A stretch of DNA of 64,000 nucleotides from Actinomycetota bacterium (GTDB taxonomy: Bacteria > Actinomycetota > Geothermincolia > Geothermincolales > RBG-13-55-18). Each line of letters starts with the position of its first letter. Position 1 is the stretch's first letter. A program made the position numbers and the translations under genes. The notes beneath the pieces were generated by a model. That model had not been told where the DNA came from. It saw only the letters and a program-made list of their open reading frames with translations, and searched no databases. Positions 18,576-30,001 of this stretch are shown here, one piece after another. The DNA lies in assembly GCA_028697145.1 (NCBI GenBank), contig JAQVFR010000015.1, forward strand, positions 1 to 64,000, given 5' to 3'.

Positions 18576-19505
18576 ATGCTTGAAGTCTTAACAGGGGCTG
18601 TTACTCTCGGATTGCTATGGGCCGTTATGACAATAGGCGTTTACATCACGTACCGCATTCTCAACATCGCGGATCTGACTGTCGAGGGCAGCATAACTAC
18701 GGGCGCCGCCATTGCCGCCGTCTCCATAACACATGGCATCAACCCCTATCTATCGGTCCTTTTCGCTTTATTCGGAGGCATGGCGGCCGGGCTTATAACG
18801 GCATTGCTTCACGTAAAACTGAAGATTCCCGCGCTTCTGTCGGGTATTTTGACTATGATAGCCCTTTATTCGGTCAACCTCCGGATAATGGGGAAATCCA
18901 ACATCCCTCTTTTGCGCGTGAATACCGTCTATACGGTCATGGAGAATCTCGGATTGAGCCGGCAGACTGCCGTTATGATACTGGGCCTTATCGTCGTCCT
19001 CGGCTTTGTCGGCATACTGTATTGGTTTTTTGGAACCGAGATAGGCTGTGCGATACGCGCTACGGGCAACAACCCCCAGATGGTCAGAGCGCAGGGGATC
19101 AATACAAACACCATGATAAGTATAGGTTTGATAATAAGCAATGGGCTGGTGGCGGTGAGCGGCGCTTTGATCGCCCAATACCAGAGCTTTGCAGATATCC
19201 AGATGGGCATCGGCTCAATAGTCATAGGGCTGGCGTCCGTTATCATCGGCGAAGTGCTGTTTGGAAAGAGGAGTTTTTTCAGCCGGCTGGTCGGGCTCGC
19301 TCTGGGCGCGATCACGTACCGCATAATCATCACGCTCGTGCTGCAGCTTGGCATGTCGCCCAACGACTTGAAGCTTTTCACCGCCATCACGGTGGCCGTT
19401 GCTCTGTCGTTGCCAGTCTTCAGGTCATACCTTATCCCGATAAAAGCATCGACAACGAGGGAGAGCTCGAATGCTCAGCGTAAAAAGAATAACAAAGGTG
19501 TTTAA
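18576..19505 (+). CDS. ABC transporter permease
   Basis: 309 aa, about eight hydrophobic segments. It has the branched-chain/TrpY-type permease look: TYRILNIADLTVEGS near the start and the cytoplasmic EIGCAIRATGNNPQMVRAQGIN loop, which contacts the ATPase. It ends with a basic tail (RKKNNK). About 270 nt separate it from the binding-protein gene and it overlaps the ATPase gene by 35 nt. Confidence 0.88.
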   Translation: MLEVLTGAVTLGLLWAVMTIGVYITYRILNIADLTVEGSITTGAAIAAVSITHGINPYLSVLFALFGGMAAGLITALLHVKLKIPALLSGILTMIALYSVNLRIMGKSNIPLLRVNTVYTVMENLGLSRQTAVMILGLIVVLGFVGILYWFFGTEIGCAIRATGNNPQMVRAQGINTNTMISIGLIISNGLVAVSGALIAQYQSFADIQMGIGSIVIGLASVIIGEVLFGKRSFFSRLVGLALGAITYRIIITLVLQLGMSPNDLKLFTAITVAVALSLPVFRSYLIPIKASTTRESSNAQRKKNNKGV

Positions 19506-20265
19506 TCCGGGAACGGTCATCGAAAACATCGTGCTCAAGGACCTGAGCCTCTCTCTTGAGGCGGGCGATTTTGTGACTCTTATAGGAGGCAATGGCTCGG
19601 GTAAATCGACGCTGCTCAACTGTATTGCCGGCGTTTACCCGGTTGAAGCGGGCGCCATCATCATCGACGGCGTGGACGTCACAAAATTCAGGGAGCCAAA
19701 ACGCGCGGCTATTCTGGGGCGGGTATTCCAGGAGCCGATGCTTGGAACGGCCTCCAATATGGGAATAGAAGAAAACCTTGCGCTGGCATTGCGCCGCGGA
19801 CAGCGCCGCGGCTTGAAGTGGGGCATCAGCAACAAAGAGCGTGAGAAATACAGAGAATTGCTCACAACGCTTGAGCTCGGCTTGGAAAACCGCTTGAGCA
19901 CTAAGGTCGGCCTGCTTTCGGGAGGGCAGCGGCAAGCACTCACACTGTTGATGGCCACGCTCAAAGAACCAAAACTTCTGCTGCTCGACGAGCATACCGC
20001 GGCATTAGACCCGAAAACCGCTCAAAAGGTGCTTGAAATGAGCGACCTGATCGTAAGAGAGCACGACTTGACGACATTGATGGTGACGCACAACATGCGT
20101 GACGCCATCCAGTATGGCAACCGCCTTATTATGATGCATGAAGGAAGGATCATACTCGACATTCGGGGAGAAGAGAAGAAAAACCTGGCCGTTGAAGACT
20201 TGTTGAGGCGCTTTGGCAATGCCAGCGGCGAGGAATTCGTGGATTCAGACGCGCTGCTTGCATAG
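19471..20265 (+). CDS. ABC transporter ATP-binding protein
   Basis: 264 aa. Walker A GGNGSGKST near residue 40, signature LSGGQRQAL, Walker B LLLLDEHTAALDP and the H-loop in MVTHN. It lies third in the transporter operon and overlaps the permease, so the three genes form a complete importer. The stop is followed by about 117 nt to the convergent ctpA. Confidence 0.9.
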   Translation: MLSVKRITKVFNPGTVIENIVLKDLSLSLEAGDFVTLIGGNGSGKSTLLNCIAGVYPVEAGAIIIDGVDVTKFREPKRAAILGRVFQEPMLGTASNMGIEENLALALRRGQRRGLKWGISNKEREKYRELLTTLELGLENRLSTKVGLLSGGQRQALTLLMATLKEPKLLLLDEHTAALDPKTAQKVLEMSDLIVREHDLTTLMVTHNMRDAIQYGNRLIMMHEGRIILDIRGEEKKNLAVEDLLRRFGNASGEEFVDSDALLA

Positions 20266-20382
20266 AATCACGCCCTGTCGCCTCGAAAATCCGGTAGTGC
20301 CGATGATTTTGTGCATCCCGATTGGCGCCAAGCCAAGCGGGCCTTCATCCCCCGTAATCGATCTCGCCGTTTCAGGCATCCT

Positions 20383-21690
20383 CTACATGCCGCTTAACGC
20401 AAGCTCCATGGCCTTTTCCAGCTGCAGGTCCTGCTCTCCCGTGACCGGGTTCTTCACCACCACGTCAGGGGCTATGCCCTCGTCGTCTATGCTGGCCCCG
20501 CTGGGCGTATAATAGCGCGCTATGGTCAGGCGCACGCCGGTGCCGTCCGCCTGCCTGAATATCTTCTGGATGGAGCCCTTGCCGAAGGTCGTCTCCCCCA
20601 CCAGGATGCAGCGCTCGTTCTCGCGCAGGGCGGCCGCGAATATCTCCGAGGAGCTGGCGCTGCCGCGGTCAACGAGGATGACCACCGGCAGGTCCCACTC
20701 CACCCCGCTTTCGGCCGCGTACTCCCGGGTGGCGCCGGCGATGCGCCCGCGGGAGGTCACGATCGTCCCGCCGCGCAGGAACAGGTCGGCCGCCTGTATG
20801 GCGGGATCCATGTACCCTCCCGGGTTCACCCTCAAGTCGATGATCAAGGCCTTCGCCCCGCCCTCTCGGAGTGCGGCGAGGGCATCGGATACCTTCGTGG
20901 CCGCGTCCTGGGTCCAGTCGGTCAGGCGCAGATATCCGATCCCTCCCTCCTTCATCTCCGTCTCGATCACCGGGATCTCGATCTCCCGCCGCGTTATGTC
21001 GTAGTAGATGATATCCGAGGAAGGGGGCCTGATTATCCCCAGCCTTACCACGGTCCCCTCCGGCCCCCTGATCATATAGACGACCTCGTTGATGTCAACC
21101 CCGCTTATGTCCCTGCCGTCGACCTCCTTGACGATGTCTCCCTCCTGCAGGCCGACCTCCTGGGCCGGGGTCCCGTCCAGCACCATCGACACCCTGATCT
21201 CGTTCTTCACCGTCTCCATGGCCACCCCTATGCCGGTGAGCCGACCGGATAGCTGGGTATCCAGAGCCTCCAGTTCCTCCTCGCTCATGAACGATGAGTG
21301 GGGGTCGTCCAGGGAATCGATCATGGCGGTGATGCCCCGGTCCACCAGCGCCTCGTCCTCCGCCCCCTCCTTTGCCATCCTGCGGATGCCCCGCGCCCCG
21401 GCATAGAGCAGCTCCTCCTCGCCCACCTCGTCGACGTAGTTCTGCTCCACGATGTCCTGGGCCTCGATATAGGGCTCCTCGCCGGCCAGGAAGTTCTCGA
21501 GTTCGCTCATCTTCCCGTCCGCCGCGGGCGCGGCGCCCCTCTCCGCCTCGGCGTCCGTGGAGGAGTCGCCGGAGGAAAGGAGGTAAGGAACGGCGAAACA
21601 CGCGCCCACGAGGAGCAGGGAGAGGACGACGGCCAGGATGATGATGGTCCTGTCCCGCCGGGTCCTGAGATCTTGTGTGGGATTGTCCAT
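20383..21690 (-). CDS. ctpA: C-terminal processing protease, S41 family with PDZ domain
   Basis: 435 aa. One N-terminal transmembrane anchor (about residues 16-37) is followed by an exported region with a PDZ domain (around GIGVAMETVKNEIRV to GTVVRLGIIRP). The catalytic domain has Ser in RGSASSSEIF and Lys in GETTFGKGSIQ. Such proteases cleave cell-envelope or signalling proteins. The position next to ftsEX matches ctpB in Bacillus. Confidence 0.93.
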   Translation of the reverse strand: MDNPTQDLRTRRDRTIIILAVVLSLLLVGACFAVPYLLSSGDSSTDAEAERGAAPAADGKMSELENFLAGEEPYIEAQDIVEQNYVDEVGEEELLYAGARGIRRMAKEGAEDEALVDRGITAMIDSLDDPHSSFMSEEELEALDTQLSGRLTGIGVAMETVKNEIRVSMVLDGTPAQEVGLQEGDIVKEVDGRDISGVDINEVVYMIRGPEGTVVRLGIIRPPSSDIIYYDITRREIEIPVIETEMKEGGIGYLRLTDWTQDAATKVSDALAALREGGAKALIIDLRVNPGGYMDPAIQAADLFLRGGTIVTSRGRIAGATREYAAESGVEWDLPVVILVDRGSASSSEIFAAALRENERCILVGETTFGKGSIQKIFRQADGTGVRLTIARYYTPSGASIDDEGIAPDVVVKNPVTGEQDLQLEKAMELALSGM

Positions 21691-21721
21691 GTCCTGCCTC
21701 CGGCGCGCGGCGCCCCGCGGG

Positions 21722-22621
21722 CTAAACCTCGAGGAAGCGTCCCAGGGCGTAGGCGCTGCCCAGGGCCCCGATGATTATACCCCCCACGATCATGCACGGG
21801 AACAGCACCCACAGAAGGCTGGAGGAAAGCGACAGGCGCAGGAACTGCAGGTTGTCTATGAGCTTGTCCAGTATCCATACCTTGACTGCCCACGATACCA
21901 GTATGGCGACGATCGATCCCAGCAGCCCCTCGAACACGCCCTCCAGCAGGAAGGGCCAGCGGATGAACCAGTTGGTGGCCCCCACCAGCTTCATGATGCC
22001 TATCTCCCTGCGCCGGGCGAAGATGGCGACCTGGATGGTCACCGAGACCAGCAATATGGAGATGATGGCCAGGGCGATGACCCCGATGATGCCGATCTGG
22101 CGGAACTTGTCGAAGATGTTCTCCAGCTTCTCGATTGCCCCGCTGGCCGACTTTATGTCCTCGATGCGCTCGCGGTAGGGGGCGTTGTTGCTGATCTCCC
22201 CCACCACCACGCCCACGTCCTTGGGGTCCTTGGTCGAAAGCTCGTAGGAGTTGGGCAGCGGGTTCTCGGTCAGGTATTCCCACAGCTCCGGCTGGTCCTT
22301 GAACCTCTCCTTGAACTCCTGCAGGGCGGTCTCCTTGTCCTTGTAGGTTACCTGGAGCGGGTCGACCTCGGGTATGCTCACCAGGTAAGCCTCGATGGCC
22401 TGGCGCTCCTCCTCCATGGTGAGGTCGGAGAGGTAGACGTCGATCTCGCCCACCTTGCGCTCGGCGCTCTTGATCATGTTGCTGAACATGTTCCATCCCA
22501 TGACCACCAGGGCCAGGATGCCCAGGGAGACCGCCACCACGGCGATGGCGGCCACGGCGAGGATGAGGTTCTTGCGCAGGGACGCCCAGGTCTCGGAGGC
22601 GAAATAGGTTATCTTATTCAT
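21722..22621 (-). CDS. ftsX: cell division protein FtsX
   Basis: 299 aa, FtsX/permease-like topology: one N-terminal helix (about 20-45), an extracytoplasmic domain of about 130 residues, then three helices. Together with FtsE it transmits ATP hydrolysis to peptidoglycan hydrolases at the septum. MNKITYFASETWASLRKN is a typical FtsX start. The start overlaps the ftsE stop by 8 nt. Confidence 0.94.
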   Translation of the reverse strand: MNKITYFASETWASLRKNLILAVAAIAVVAVSLGILALVVMGWNMFSNMIKSAERKVGEIDVYLSDLTMEEERQAIEAYLVSIPEVDPLQVTYKDKETALQEFKERFKDQPELWEYLTENPLPNSYELSTKDPKDVGVVVGEISNNAPYRERIEDIKSASGAIEKLENIFDKFRQIGIIGVIALAIISILLVSVTIQVAIFARRREIGIMKLVGATNWFIRWPFLLEGVFEGLLGSIVAILVSWAVKVWILDKLIDNLQFLRLSLSSSLLWVLFPCMIVGGIIIGALGSAYALGRFLEV

Positions 22622-23297
22622 ACCCGTACACGCCCCTGTCCTGGTCGCGGATGATGCGCCCGTTCTCCATGGCTATGACCCGCTTGCGGAAGGTGTTGAC
22701 GATCTGCTTGTCGTGGGTGGCCATGATCACCGTGGTCCCGCTGTCGTTTATCTTCTCCAGAAGGCGCACCACCCCATCGGCGAGGGAGGGGTCCACGTTT
22801 CCCGTCGGCTCGTCGGCGAGGAGGATGGGGGGGCGGTTGATGAATGCTCTCGCTATGGCCACGCGCTGCTGCTCGCCTCCGGACAGCTCGTCCGGGAAGG
22901 ATTCCAGCTTGTGGCCGAGGCCCACCAGCTTGAGCACCTCCGGCACCTGCTGCTCCGCGATACGGTGGGACTTTCCGGTCACCTCCATGGCGTAGGCCAC
23001 GTTCTGATAGACGGTCTTATGGGGCAGGAGCTTGAAGTCCTGGAAGACGCAACCTATCTTGCGGCGCAGGTAGGGCACCTTCCACTTGCGCAGCTGGTTG
23101 ATGTTGGTGTCGGCGATATAGATCTGGCCGCCGGTGGGCTCCTCCTCCTTTATCAGCAGCTTGATAAAGGTGCTCTTTCCCGATCCCGACGGCCCCACCA
23201 GGAAGGCGAATTCGCCGCGCTCTATGTCTACCGTCACGTCCTCGAGGGCATAGACGTTTCCCTTATATACCTTGGTGACCCTTCTCATCCGGATCAA
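22614..23297 (-). CDS. ftsE: cell division ATP-binding protein FtsE
   Basis: 227 aa ABC ATPase: Walker A VGPSGSGKST, signature LSGGEQQRVAIARA, Walker B ILLADEPTGNVDP, and MATHDKQIV. The start is TTG, giving M-I-R-M-R, which aligns with other FtsE proteins; a later ATG at 23288 is the alternative. Confidence 0.95.
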   Translation of the reverse strand: MIRMRRVTKVYKGNVYALEDVTVDIERGEFAFLVGPSGSGKSTFIKLLIKEEEPTGGQIYIADTNINQLRKWKVPYLRRKIGCVFQDFKLLPHKTVYQNVAYAMEVTGKSHRIAEQQVPEVLKLVGLGHKLESFPDELSGGEQQRVAIARAFINRPPILLADEPTGNVDPSLADGVVRLLEKINDSGTTVIMATHDKQIVNTFRKRVIAMENGRIIRDQDRGVYGYE

Positions 23298-23349
23298 TCT
23301 CTATCATCTCCCGCTTGCTTCTCGTCTCCGCGCCGACCGCATTATTCTA

Positions 23350-24291
23350 CTACCCGCACAGGGTGCGGGCCACCTCGGCGATGTGACGGGAGCCGAGTCC
23401 GAAATGTTCCACCAGCTCCTCCGCCTTCCCGGAGGTGCCGAAGGTGTCCTTCATGCCTATCCTGCGCATGGGCGTGGGCATCTCCTCTCCCAGGAGTTCG
23501 GCGACGGCGCCCCCCATACCTCCCAGGACCGAGTGCTCCTCGCAGGTGATCACGCGCCGCGTGCGCGCTGCTGATGCCAGTATAACCTCGCGGTCCAGGG
23601 GTTTTATGGTGTGAAGGTCTATGATCTCGGCCTCCAGACCTTCCGCCGCCAGCTCCTCCGCCGCCTCGAGCGCCTTGTGCAGCATGAAGCCGCAGGCGAG
23701 CACGGTCACGTCCCGGCCGGGGCGCAGTATGAGCGCCTTGCCGAGTTCGAAGCGGTAGTCCTCGCCGAAGAGCACCGGCACCTTGGGGCGCCCGATGCGC
23801 ACGTAGACCGGCCCCTCTATCTCCGCGACCGCCTTCACCGCCTCCCGCGTCTCGTAGTAGTCGGCGGGCACGATGACCTTCATGCGCGGCACGGCACGCA
23901 TCAGCGCGATGTCCTCCAGCGCCTGGTGCGAGGAGCCGTCCTCCCCCACGGTGATGCCGCCGTGGCTGGCGCAGATCTTCACGTCGAGGTTGGAGTAGGC
24001 GATGGTGTTGCGTACCTGGTCATAGGCGCGCCCGGTGGCGAAGATGGCGAACGTGGAGGCGTAAACGGTCTTGCCCGTGGCGGCGAGCCCCGCCGCGGTG
24101 GCCATGAGGTTCTGCTCCGCCACGCCGCAGTCCACGAAGCGCTCGGGAAACCTCTGCTTGAACTTCTCCGTCTGGGTTGATTTCGCCAGGTCGGCATCGA
24201 GGACGACTACGTTCTCGTTTTTTTCGCCCAGCTCAAGCAGGGCCGCGGCGTAGCCGTCACGGGTACTCTTCGTCTCCTTTGATACCGTCAC
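23350..24291 (-). CDS. transketolase, C-terminal (pyrimidine-binding) subunit
   Basis: 313 aa. Contains the Pyr domain of thiamine-diphosphate enzymes: KSTRDGYAAALLELGEKN, DCGVAEQNLMATAAGLA with the conserved Glu, and HGGITVGEDGSSHQALED. With the 24288-25193 product it forms a split transketolase acting in the non-oxidative pentose phosphate pathway. The GTG start overlaps the partner stop as GTGA, so equal synthesis is expected. Confidence 0.9.
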   Translation of the reverse strand: MTVSKETKSTRDGYAAALLELGEKNENVVVLDADLAKSTQTEKFKQRFPERFVDCGVAEQNLMATAAGLAATGKTVYASTFAIFATGRAYDQVRNTIAYSNLDVKICASHGGITVGEDGSSHQALEDIALMRAVPRMKVIVPADYYETREAVKAVAEIEGPVYVRIGRPKVPVLFGEDYRFELGKALILRPGRDVTVLACGFMLHKALEAAEELAAEGLEAEIIDLHTIKPLDREVILASAARTRRVITCEEHSVLGGMGGAVAELLGEEMPTPMRRIGMKDTFGTSGKAEELVEHFGLGSRHIAEVARTLCG

Positions 24292-25193
24292 GAGCCCTCG
24301 ATCTCCTTCAAAGCTCTCTCCATCTCCTCGGGCGTGGGCGCTTTGCCGTGGAAGTCCACGTTGTTCTCCATAAAGGAGACTCCCTTGCCCTTGACCGTGT
24401 TGGCGACGACCATGCCCGGCAGGGCGGCCGAGGCGACTTTATCCAGGGCCCGGCAGACCTCCACTACGTCATGCCCGTCCACTTCCTCTACCTCCCAACC
24501 GAAGGCGCGCCATTTCGCGGCGACGTCGCCCAGGCCGACCACCTCGCAGCAGCTGCCGTCTATCTGCATCCCGTTCTGGTCCAGGATCGCGGTGAGGTTG
24601 CCCAGGCAGTGGTGCCCGGCAAGCATGGCGGCCTCCCATATCCCGCCCTCCTGGCTCTCGCCGTCCCCGATGAGAGCATAGACGCGCGCCGGGTTGCCGT
24701 CCATGCGCAGGCCCAGCGCCATGCCGCACGCCGCTGCCAGCCCCTGTCCCAGTGAGCCGGTGGATATCTCGACCCCGGGGGTCTTCAGGCGGTCTGGGTG
24801 TCCCTGCAGGATCGAACCAAGCTGCCGCAGGTGCCACAGCTCGTCGCGCTCGAAGTAGCCGCTCCTGGCCAGCACGGCGTACAGCGCCGGCGCGGCGTGT
24901 CCCTTGGAGAGGACGAAACGGTCGCGGCCGGGCCAGTGCGGCCGTCGGGGGTCGTGGTTCATGGCATGGAAATAGAGGCAGACCAGGATGTCCGTACAGG
25001 AGAGGGATCCGCCGGGGTGACCGCTCTGGGCCAGTCCGATCATGCGCACGATATCCCAGCGGATTTCCCTGGCAATGCCTTCCAATTCTTCCCTGAGTTC
25101 CTCGTGCTCGTTCTGCCGCAAGAGCGCTCCTTCCGGTCTTTGCATGGGGGTGGCCATGTTCGCCTTTCTCACTCGACGGGACTCGCCCCTCAT
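24288..25193 (-). CDS. transketolase, N-terminal (thiamine-diphosphate-binding) subunit
   Basis: 301 aa. RWDIVRMIGLAQSGHPGGSLS at about residue 44 and the ThDP/Mg motif GDGESQEGGIWEAAM...N are clear. It carries only the PP half of transketolase; the Pyr half is the next gene. The ATG at 25193 overlaps the PHP gene stop as ATGA; a start twelve codons later (MATPMQ) is possible. Confidence 0.9.
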   Translation of the reverse strand: MRGESRRVRKANMATPMQRPEGALLRQNEHEELREELEGIAREIRWDIVRMIGLAQSGHPGGSLSCTDILVCLYFHAMNHDPRRPHWPGRDRFVLSKGHAAPALYAVLARSGYFERDELWHLRQLGSILQGHPDRLKTPGVEISTGSLGQGLAAACGMALGLRMDGNPARVYALIGDGESQEGGIWEAAMLAGHHCLGNLTAILDQNGMQIDGSCCEVVGLGDVAAKWRAFGWEVEEVDGHDVVEVCRALDKVASAALPGMVVANTVKGKGVSFMENNVDFHGKAPTPEEMERALKEIEGS

Positions 25194-25933
25194 TCCAGGT
25201 TCAGCCTTTTGCCCCTGGACGCGAGAAAATCCTCCAGCCTCTCGATCGAGTAGTTTATCACGCTCTGAGGAGCTATGCCGATTTCGCGTAATATTTCGAC
25301 CGCACGGGAGAATTCTCCTGCAAAGGTGGCGACGTGGGCGTCGCTTCCCACCGCCAGCAGTCCGCCCATGCCCTTCACCAGGGCCGCCATGCGCAGACAG
25401 TTGTCCTCACTCCCCTTGCGCGTGTATACGAAGGAGCTGTTATTGACCTCCAGCGCCTTGCCCTCGCGCGCCGCCGCTTCCGCCAGCCTCTCCATGTCCA
25501 CCGGGTAGGACGGGTTGTCCGGGTGAACGATGACGTCCACCAGGGGGTGGGATAGGGCAGCCAGGAGGGCGGCGGTGTTGCCCTCCACCCCTTCTCCCTC
25601 GTACCCTGTATAAGGGTGCAGCCCGGCGTGGACCACGTCCAGCTTCTCCAGCACCTCGTCGGGCAGGTCCAACCGTCCCTCGGTGTCGAGGATATTCGCC
25701 TCCGCCGATCGCAGCACCACCACGCCGTGCCATCGCCGCGGCAGCACCCTCAGGTTCCAGAAATGGTATACGGTCCCGGAGCCGGGCATGGCGGGGCCGT
25801 GGTCGCTCACCGCGAAGGCCTCGAGCCCCCTTTCCGCCGCGGCGCGCGCGCATTCCTCCACCGTGGAGTAAGCGTGCCCGCTGGCGACGCTGTGCACGTG
25901 CAGGTCTACCTTGATGTCGTAACGTTCGCTCAT
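25190..25933 (-). CDS. PHP-domain phosphatase/phosphoesterase (YcdX-like)
   Basis: About 247 aa. The first metal motif is DLHVHS near residue 9 and the second VSDHGPAMPG; HAGLHP, VIVHPDNPSYPVD, LEVNNSS and GSDAHVA complete the trinuclear metal site of the PHP fold. Substrate unknown. The ATG at 25933 gives an ATGA overlap with prfB, better than an upstream in-frame start. Confidence 0.88.
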   Translation of the reverse strand: MSERYDIKVDLHVHSVASGHAYSTVEECARAAAERGLEAFAVSDHGPAMPGSGTVYHFWNLRVLPRRWHGVVVLRSAEANILDTEGRLDLPDEVLEKLDVVHAGLHPYTGYEGEGVEGNTAALLAALSHPLVDVIVHPDNPSYPVDMERLAEAAAREGKALEVNNSSFVYTRKGSEDNCLRMAALVKGMGGLLAVGSDAHVATFAGEFSRAVEILREIGIAPQSVINYSIERLEDFLASRGKRLNLE

Positions 25934-27031
25934 TGCGATGTCTTCCAACGAAGGTAGGCGTCGATGAAATCGTCGAGGTCGCCGTCCAGGACCGCGTCCA
26001 CGTTGCCTATCTCCATGCCGGTGCGATGGTCCTTGGCCATGCGGTAAGGGTGAAGGACGTAGGAGCGTATCTGGCTGCCGAAACCTATGTCCATCTTCTC
26101 CCCCCGCAGCTTCTCGATCTCGTCCTCGCGCTCCCTGCGCGACCTGTCCGCCAGGCGTGATGCCAGGATGCGCATGGCCGTGGCCCGGTTAGAGATCTGC
26201 GAGCGCTCGTTCTGGCAGGATACCACGATGCCGGAGGGGATATGGGTGATGCGCACCGCGGAGTCGGTGACGTTCACGTGCTGTCCGCCCGCCCCGCTGG
26301 AGCGGTAGGTCTCCACGCGCAGGTCCTTGGGGTCGATCTCCACGCTCTCCTCCCTCTCGAGCATGGGGATGACGTCCACGGACGCGAAGGACGTGTGGCG
26401 GCGGCTGGAGGCGTCGTAGGGAGATATACGCACCAGGCGGTGGACGCCCATCTCGGAGAGGAAGAGCCCGTAGGCGAAGCGGCCGTGCGCGGTGAAGGTG
26501 GCACTCTTGATGCCGCCTCCCTCGCCGGGCTGCATGTCGTTGAGGTCGGCCTTGAACCCCCGCGATTCCGCCCAGCGCAGGTACATGCGCAACAGCATCT
26601 CAGCCCAGTCCTGGGATTCCAGGCCCCCCGCCCCGGAATGGATGCTCACGATGGCGTCGCTCGCATCGAACTCGCCCGAGAGCAGGCTCTCCTCCTCCAG
26701 GCGGTCCACGTCGCGGCGCAGTTTGCCCACCCCACGGCCGATGTCCCCGGTGAGGCTGGCGTCGTCCTCCTCCTGTGCCAGCTGCGCCAGTTCCTCCAGC
26801 TCGCGCTGCTCGGCCGCGAGGCGCTCCCAGGTGTCCACCGCGTCCTTCAGGGCGGAGAGCTCCCCCAGGATGCGGCGGGCCCTGTCCTGGTCGTCCCACA
26901 GGTCAGGCCTGGCAGCCTGCTTCTCCAGCTCCTCCGCCTGGGTTCTCTTGCCCCCTATGTCAAAGGTACTCCTTTATCTTGTCCAGCCTTCCCGCTATCT
27001 CCTCGAGCTCGCCGCGGTAATCACTCAGCAC
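25930..27031 (-). CDS. prfB: peptide chain release factor 2, expressed by programmed +1 frameshift
   Basis: Terminates translation at UGA and UAA. Zero frame: GTG at 27031 (AAGGAG 6 nt upstream) through 23 codons to CTT, then an in-frame TGA at 26962-26960. A +1 shift on CTTTGAC continues into the long frame that ends at 25930, giving about 366 aa, the normal RF2 length. The GGQ peptidyl-hydrolysis motif (SSGAGGQHVN) is intact. The stop-codon recognition tripeptide, usually SPF, reads SPY (RISPYDASSRRHTSF). A simple ORF call would start at an internal codon and miss the N-terminus. Confidence 0.93.
26959..26974 (-). promoter_or_regulatory. prfB programmed +1 frameshift site
   Basis: On the coding strand: AAGGAG TAC CTT TGA C. 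An internal Shine-Dalgarno 3 nt before the CTT slip codon, followed by UGA and C, is the classical RF2 autoregulatory arrangement: low RF2 slows termination at UGA and favours the shift. Confidence 0.95.
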
Positions 27032-27222
27032 TTCTCTCTCCTTAAACCCTATGTCTGCCTCCTGCCTTCCGTCTGCACTTCCGCGCATGGATTATAACCC
27101 GACCGTCTGCCCACCCCCTAACGCTGCTTGCATCGCTTAAGCGATTGTGCCGTCCCCGGCACAACGGTGTCCAGCGCCAGTCCTGGCGTAGCCAGGCCTG
27201 CCCTGCCACGTATGCGCTTCAC

Positions 27223-29847
<2,625 letters not shown>

Positions 29848-29960
29848 GCGCACTCACTCCTCATATTCCACAACTATATCGGACCGCCCACCGCAAATCC
29901 GCGTTCCCTCCAGGTGAGAAATCGCGGCTGAGCCCGGGGCCGGAACCCAGACGGCGGTTT

Positions 29961-29987
29961 GGGCGAGAAACGAGCCCTGACCCCAAA
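29961..29987 (+). repeat. short interspersed motif, copy B (diverged)
   Basis: GAGAAACGAGCCCTGACCCC resembles the core of the motifs at 15358-15383 and 33835-33859. It lies between the HD-domain gene and secA. Confidence 0.4.
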
Positions 29988-30001
29988 GCGTTGGGTCTGG
30001 A

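Noticed and set aside
20266-20382. Right-hand attachment site repeat of the ssrA 3' end
   Set aside because: No stretch similar to the tmRNA acceptor/T-arm sequence is present in this gap, so no att pair is claimed.
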